A stretch of 5,894 bases of DNA, taken from an uncultured Chlorobiales bacterium (GTDB taxonomy: Bacteria > Bacteroidota > Chlorobiia > Chlorobiales > Thermochlorobacteraceae). Positions 4,385-5,894 of this stretch are shown in pieces (positions within the stretch are counted from its first letter, which is position 1; every line of letters starts with the position of its first letter). Both the position numbers and the translations under genes were made by a program. The notes beneath the pieces were generated by a model that saw only the letters and a list, made by a program, of their open reading frames with translations, had not been told where the DNA came from and did no database searches. The stretch is taken from contig CALGMC010000047.1 in NCBI GenBank assembly GCA_937959145.1, forward strand, positions 1-5,894, in the 5' to 3' direction.

Positions 4385-5752
4385 TTATTGATATTTAAGG
4401 GCTTCTACTGGTTCGATGCGAGCGGCGCGGTTTGCAGGGTAAAGTCCTGCGAGCATACTAATCAAGATGGAAAACACGATTGCGGAAATGACAAGCCAAC
4501 TTGGAAAGTAAAAAAAGGCTAATTCCGTTCCCGCTTGTTTTTGCACATAGTAATTCGCGAGCGCATTCACGCCCATCGTGCCGAGTTTTCCCAAGAGCAA
4601 TCCCAACACGCCGCCGAAGAATCCAATCACTGCGCTTTCAACAAGAATGATGCGCCGCACATCGCCATCATTTGCGCCGACGGCTTTCATAATTCCAATT
4701 TCTCTATATCGCTCCATGATGGACATAATCATCGTGTTTGTGATGCCGAGCGTTGCCACAACCAGCGCAATCGTTCCAACAACCGCCAACGCCATATCAA
4801 ATAAGATAAACAGCCGTTTGAACTCCTCGAATTCATCAGCGAAACTCGTGGCATTGAGATTCATTTTTTGCAATGCGGCTTTGACGACTTCGGCTTCTTT
4901 TGGGTTGCTAACACGGACAACAATCGCTTGATAGCCCTCGCGCTGTTCGGTGCGTCGTAGCAAATCAATCGTCGACATGAAGTTGAGCCGCTCTAACCCT
5001 TCCGCTGTCGCCATTGGCATAATGAGGCGCAATCCGCTCGAGAGTTTTTGAATGTCTTTATCCATAATGCCACCAATGCGGAATTGGTATTTGCGCTCGG
5101 CGATAGGCATTCCGCCGCCCACGCCGAAAGTTGTTGAAAGCGTCATGATTTTTTTGAAGTCGAGCGTTACGGTCGTGAGTGTTATGGTTTTGCCTAAGGC
5201 GTCTTGCGGATTTTTCACGCCGATACGATTGAGCAAAATTTCCGACACCACAACCTCTTTGGCGGAATCACTTTCAAAAAATGACCCATAACGAATTTGA
5301 TTGTAGCCTGCTGTTCTGCCCATTGATGCGGGCAAGGCTTCGGTTAAGACAGGCGTGTCGAGCGTATCGAGCGAAAGCCGACACGGGAAAATCACCTCAG
5401 GATACACAATCGCGTCGGGCGCGACTTGCGCCGAAATTGTTTTGACTTTCTCCAACACTTCGGGCGTCAGCACCACCAAATTGGCTTCCTTTTTCTTTTC
5501 GTTCTTAAAAACACGGTTTGAAAAATTCACGAGGCTTGCAAACTCGTTGCTCGTCGGCGAAATGCGCACCGTGTTGAAGAGTTCAAGGTCGCTGAATTCA
5601 TCAGTAAAAGTTTTCTGAAGCCCTGAACCGTAGGCGAGCATTGAGACGAGTGCCGCCGTTCCGACGCCAACGCCGATAATGGTGAGCGTGTTGCGCAGTT
5701 TGGCGCGACGCAAGTTTTCAAAAGCAAAGCGAAGTAAATCGTGAAGTGTCAT
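4385..5752 (-). CDS. ABC transporter permease, MacB/LolE (FtsX) family
   Basis: The 455-residue protein has the type VII ABC permease layout. A short cytoplasmic N-terminal helix (MTLHDLLRFAFENLRRAKLR) leads into TM1 at about 22-44. A large periplasmic MacB_PCD-like domain covers about 45-312, followed by three membrane segments near 314-340, 368-395 and 417-439. After TM2 comes the conserved coupling segment MERYREIGIMKAVGA (346-360), which contacts the ATPase, and the C-terminus has the family signature YPANRAARIEPVEALKYQ. Relatives use ATP hydrolysis for mechanical work in the periplasm: lipoprotein release (LolCDE), macrolide or peptide export (MacB), or hydrolase control (FtsX). Which applies here cannot be told from sequence. 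No ATPase or membrane-fusion partner is in the window; it may lie upstream, beyond 5894. The ATG at 5752 gives the usual family N-terminus but has no Shine-Dalgarno sequence. Confidence 0.93.
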   Translation of the reverse strand: MTLHDLLRFAFENLRRAKLRNTLTIIGVGVGTAALVSMLAYGSGLQKTFTDEFSDLELFNTVRISPTSNEFASLVNFSNRVFKNEKKKEANLVVLTPEVLEKVKTISAQVAPDAIVYPEVIFPCRLSLDTLDTPVLTEALPASMGRTAGYNQIRYGSFFESDSAKEVVVSEILLNRIGVKNPQDALGKTITLTTVTLDFKKIMTLSTTFGVGGGMPIAERKYQFRIGGIMDKDIQKLSSGLRLIMPMATAEGLERLNFMSTIDLLRRTEQREGYQAIVVRVSNPKEAEVVKAALQKMNLNATSFADEFEEFKRLFILFDMALAVVGTIALVVATLGITNTMIMSIMERYREIGIMKAVGANDGDVRRIILVESAVIGFFGGVLGLLLGKLGTMGVNALANYYVQKQAGTELAFFYFPSWLVISAIVFSILISMLAGLYPANRAARIEPVEALKYQ

Positions 5753-5894
5753 TAAGTATTAAGCAGATTGAAGAATTAAATAAACCTTCGTCTGTGCAAA
5801 CGAGGCTGTCAAGGGTAATCGTTCTTTACAAGTTGAACTTGAAATCGGCTATCTCGGCTCTTTTTTCGGGTTATACTTCTGCGATTTGTTTGGG
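5753..5894. other. Upstream region of the permease gene, no gene supported
   Basis: All three minus-strand frames close with stops between the window edge and the permease start, so at most the last few codons of an upstream gene could be here (for example a frame ending IAEV). On the minus strand a perfect TTGACA (5811-5806) is present, but no -10 match lies 16-18 bases after it. A 13-bp palindrome (CAAGTT G AACTTG, 5829-5841) might be an operator. Confidence 0.4.

Noticed and set aside
5794..5894. Plus-strand frame open to the window edge from GTG 5794, which would be divergent to the permease
   Set aside because: No ribosome binding site, no recognisable protein motif and only 33 codons visible; the same frame is also open antisense to the permease start, which suggests chance.

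Overview
The window (about 45% GC by eye) looks like chromosomal DNA of a Gram-negative bacterium in the Bacteroidota/Chlorobiota group. Pointers are the C-terminus of a DUF2723-type membrane glycosyltransferase, an OstA_2-like LptA relative with a signal peptide, a lipid A biosynthesis gene (lpxA) and an OmpA-family envelope protein. A Chlorobi-type (Chloroherpeton-like) host is my best guess, from protein style only; no diagnostic marker gene is present.

Left half, plus strand: the 3' end of a DUF2723/TPR gene (bases 1-614), lpxA (656-1453), ssb (1518-2015), a clear intrinsic terminator (2038-2068), and a 430-residue OstA/LptA-like protein (2070-3362). The short gap between the DUF2723 gene and lpxA consists almost entirely of three tandem copies of a 15-bp unit. 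The ssb terminator runs right up to the start codon of the OstA-like gene.

Right half, minus strand: a MacB/LolE-type ABC transporter permease (5752-4385), a 222-bp gap with a possible promoter and leader, and an OmpA-family protein (4162-3437) built from an Ig-like domain, an 18-proline tract and a peptidoglycan-binding OmpA domain. A strong minus-strand terminator (3389-3414) closes this side, so the OstA-like and OmpA genes converge. Bases 5753-5894 contain no gene I can support.

Taken together, this is mostly a cell-envelope neighbourhood: lipid A synthesis, probable LPS transport, a surface glycosylation-type protein, a cell-wall anchor and a lipoprotein/efflux-type permease, with the housekeeping ssb gene in between. 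I do not see a defence system, mobile element, CRISPR array or RNA gene. The least ordinary signals are the short tandem repeats (15 bp before lpxA, 12 bp in the polyproline tract), the terminator abutting the OstA-like start, and the mosaic OmpA protein with a non-canonical signal peptide.
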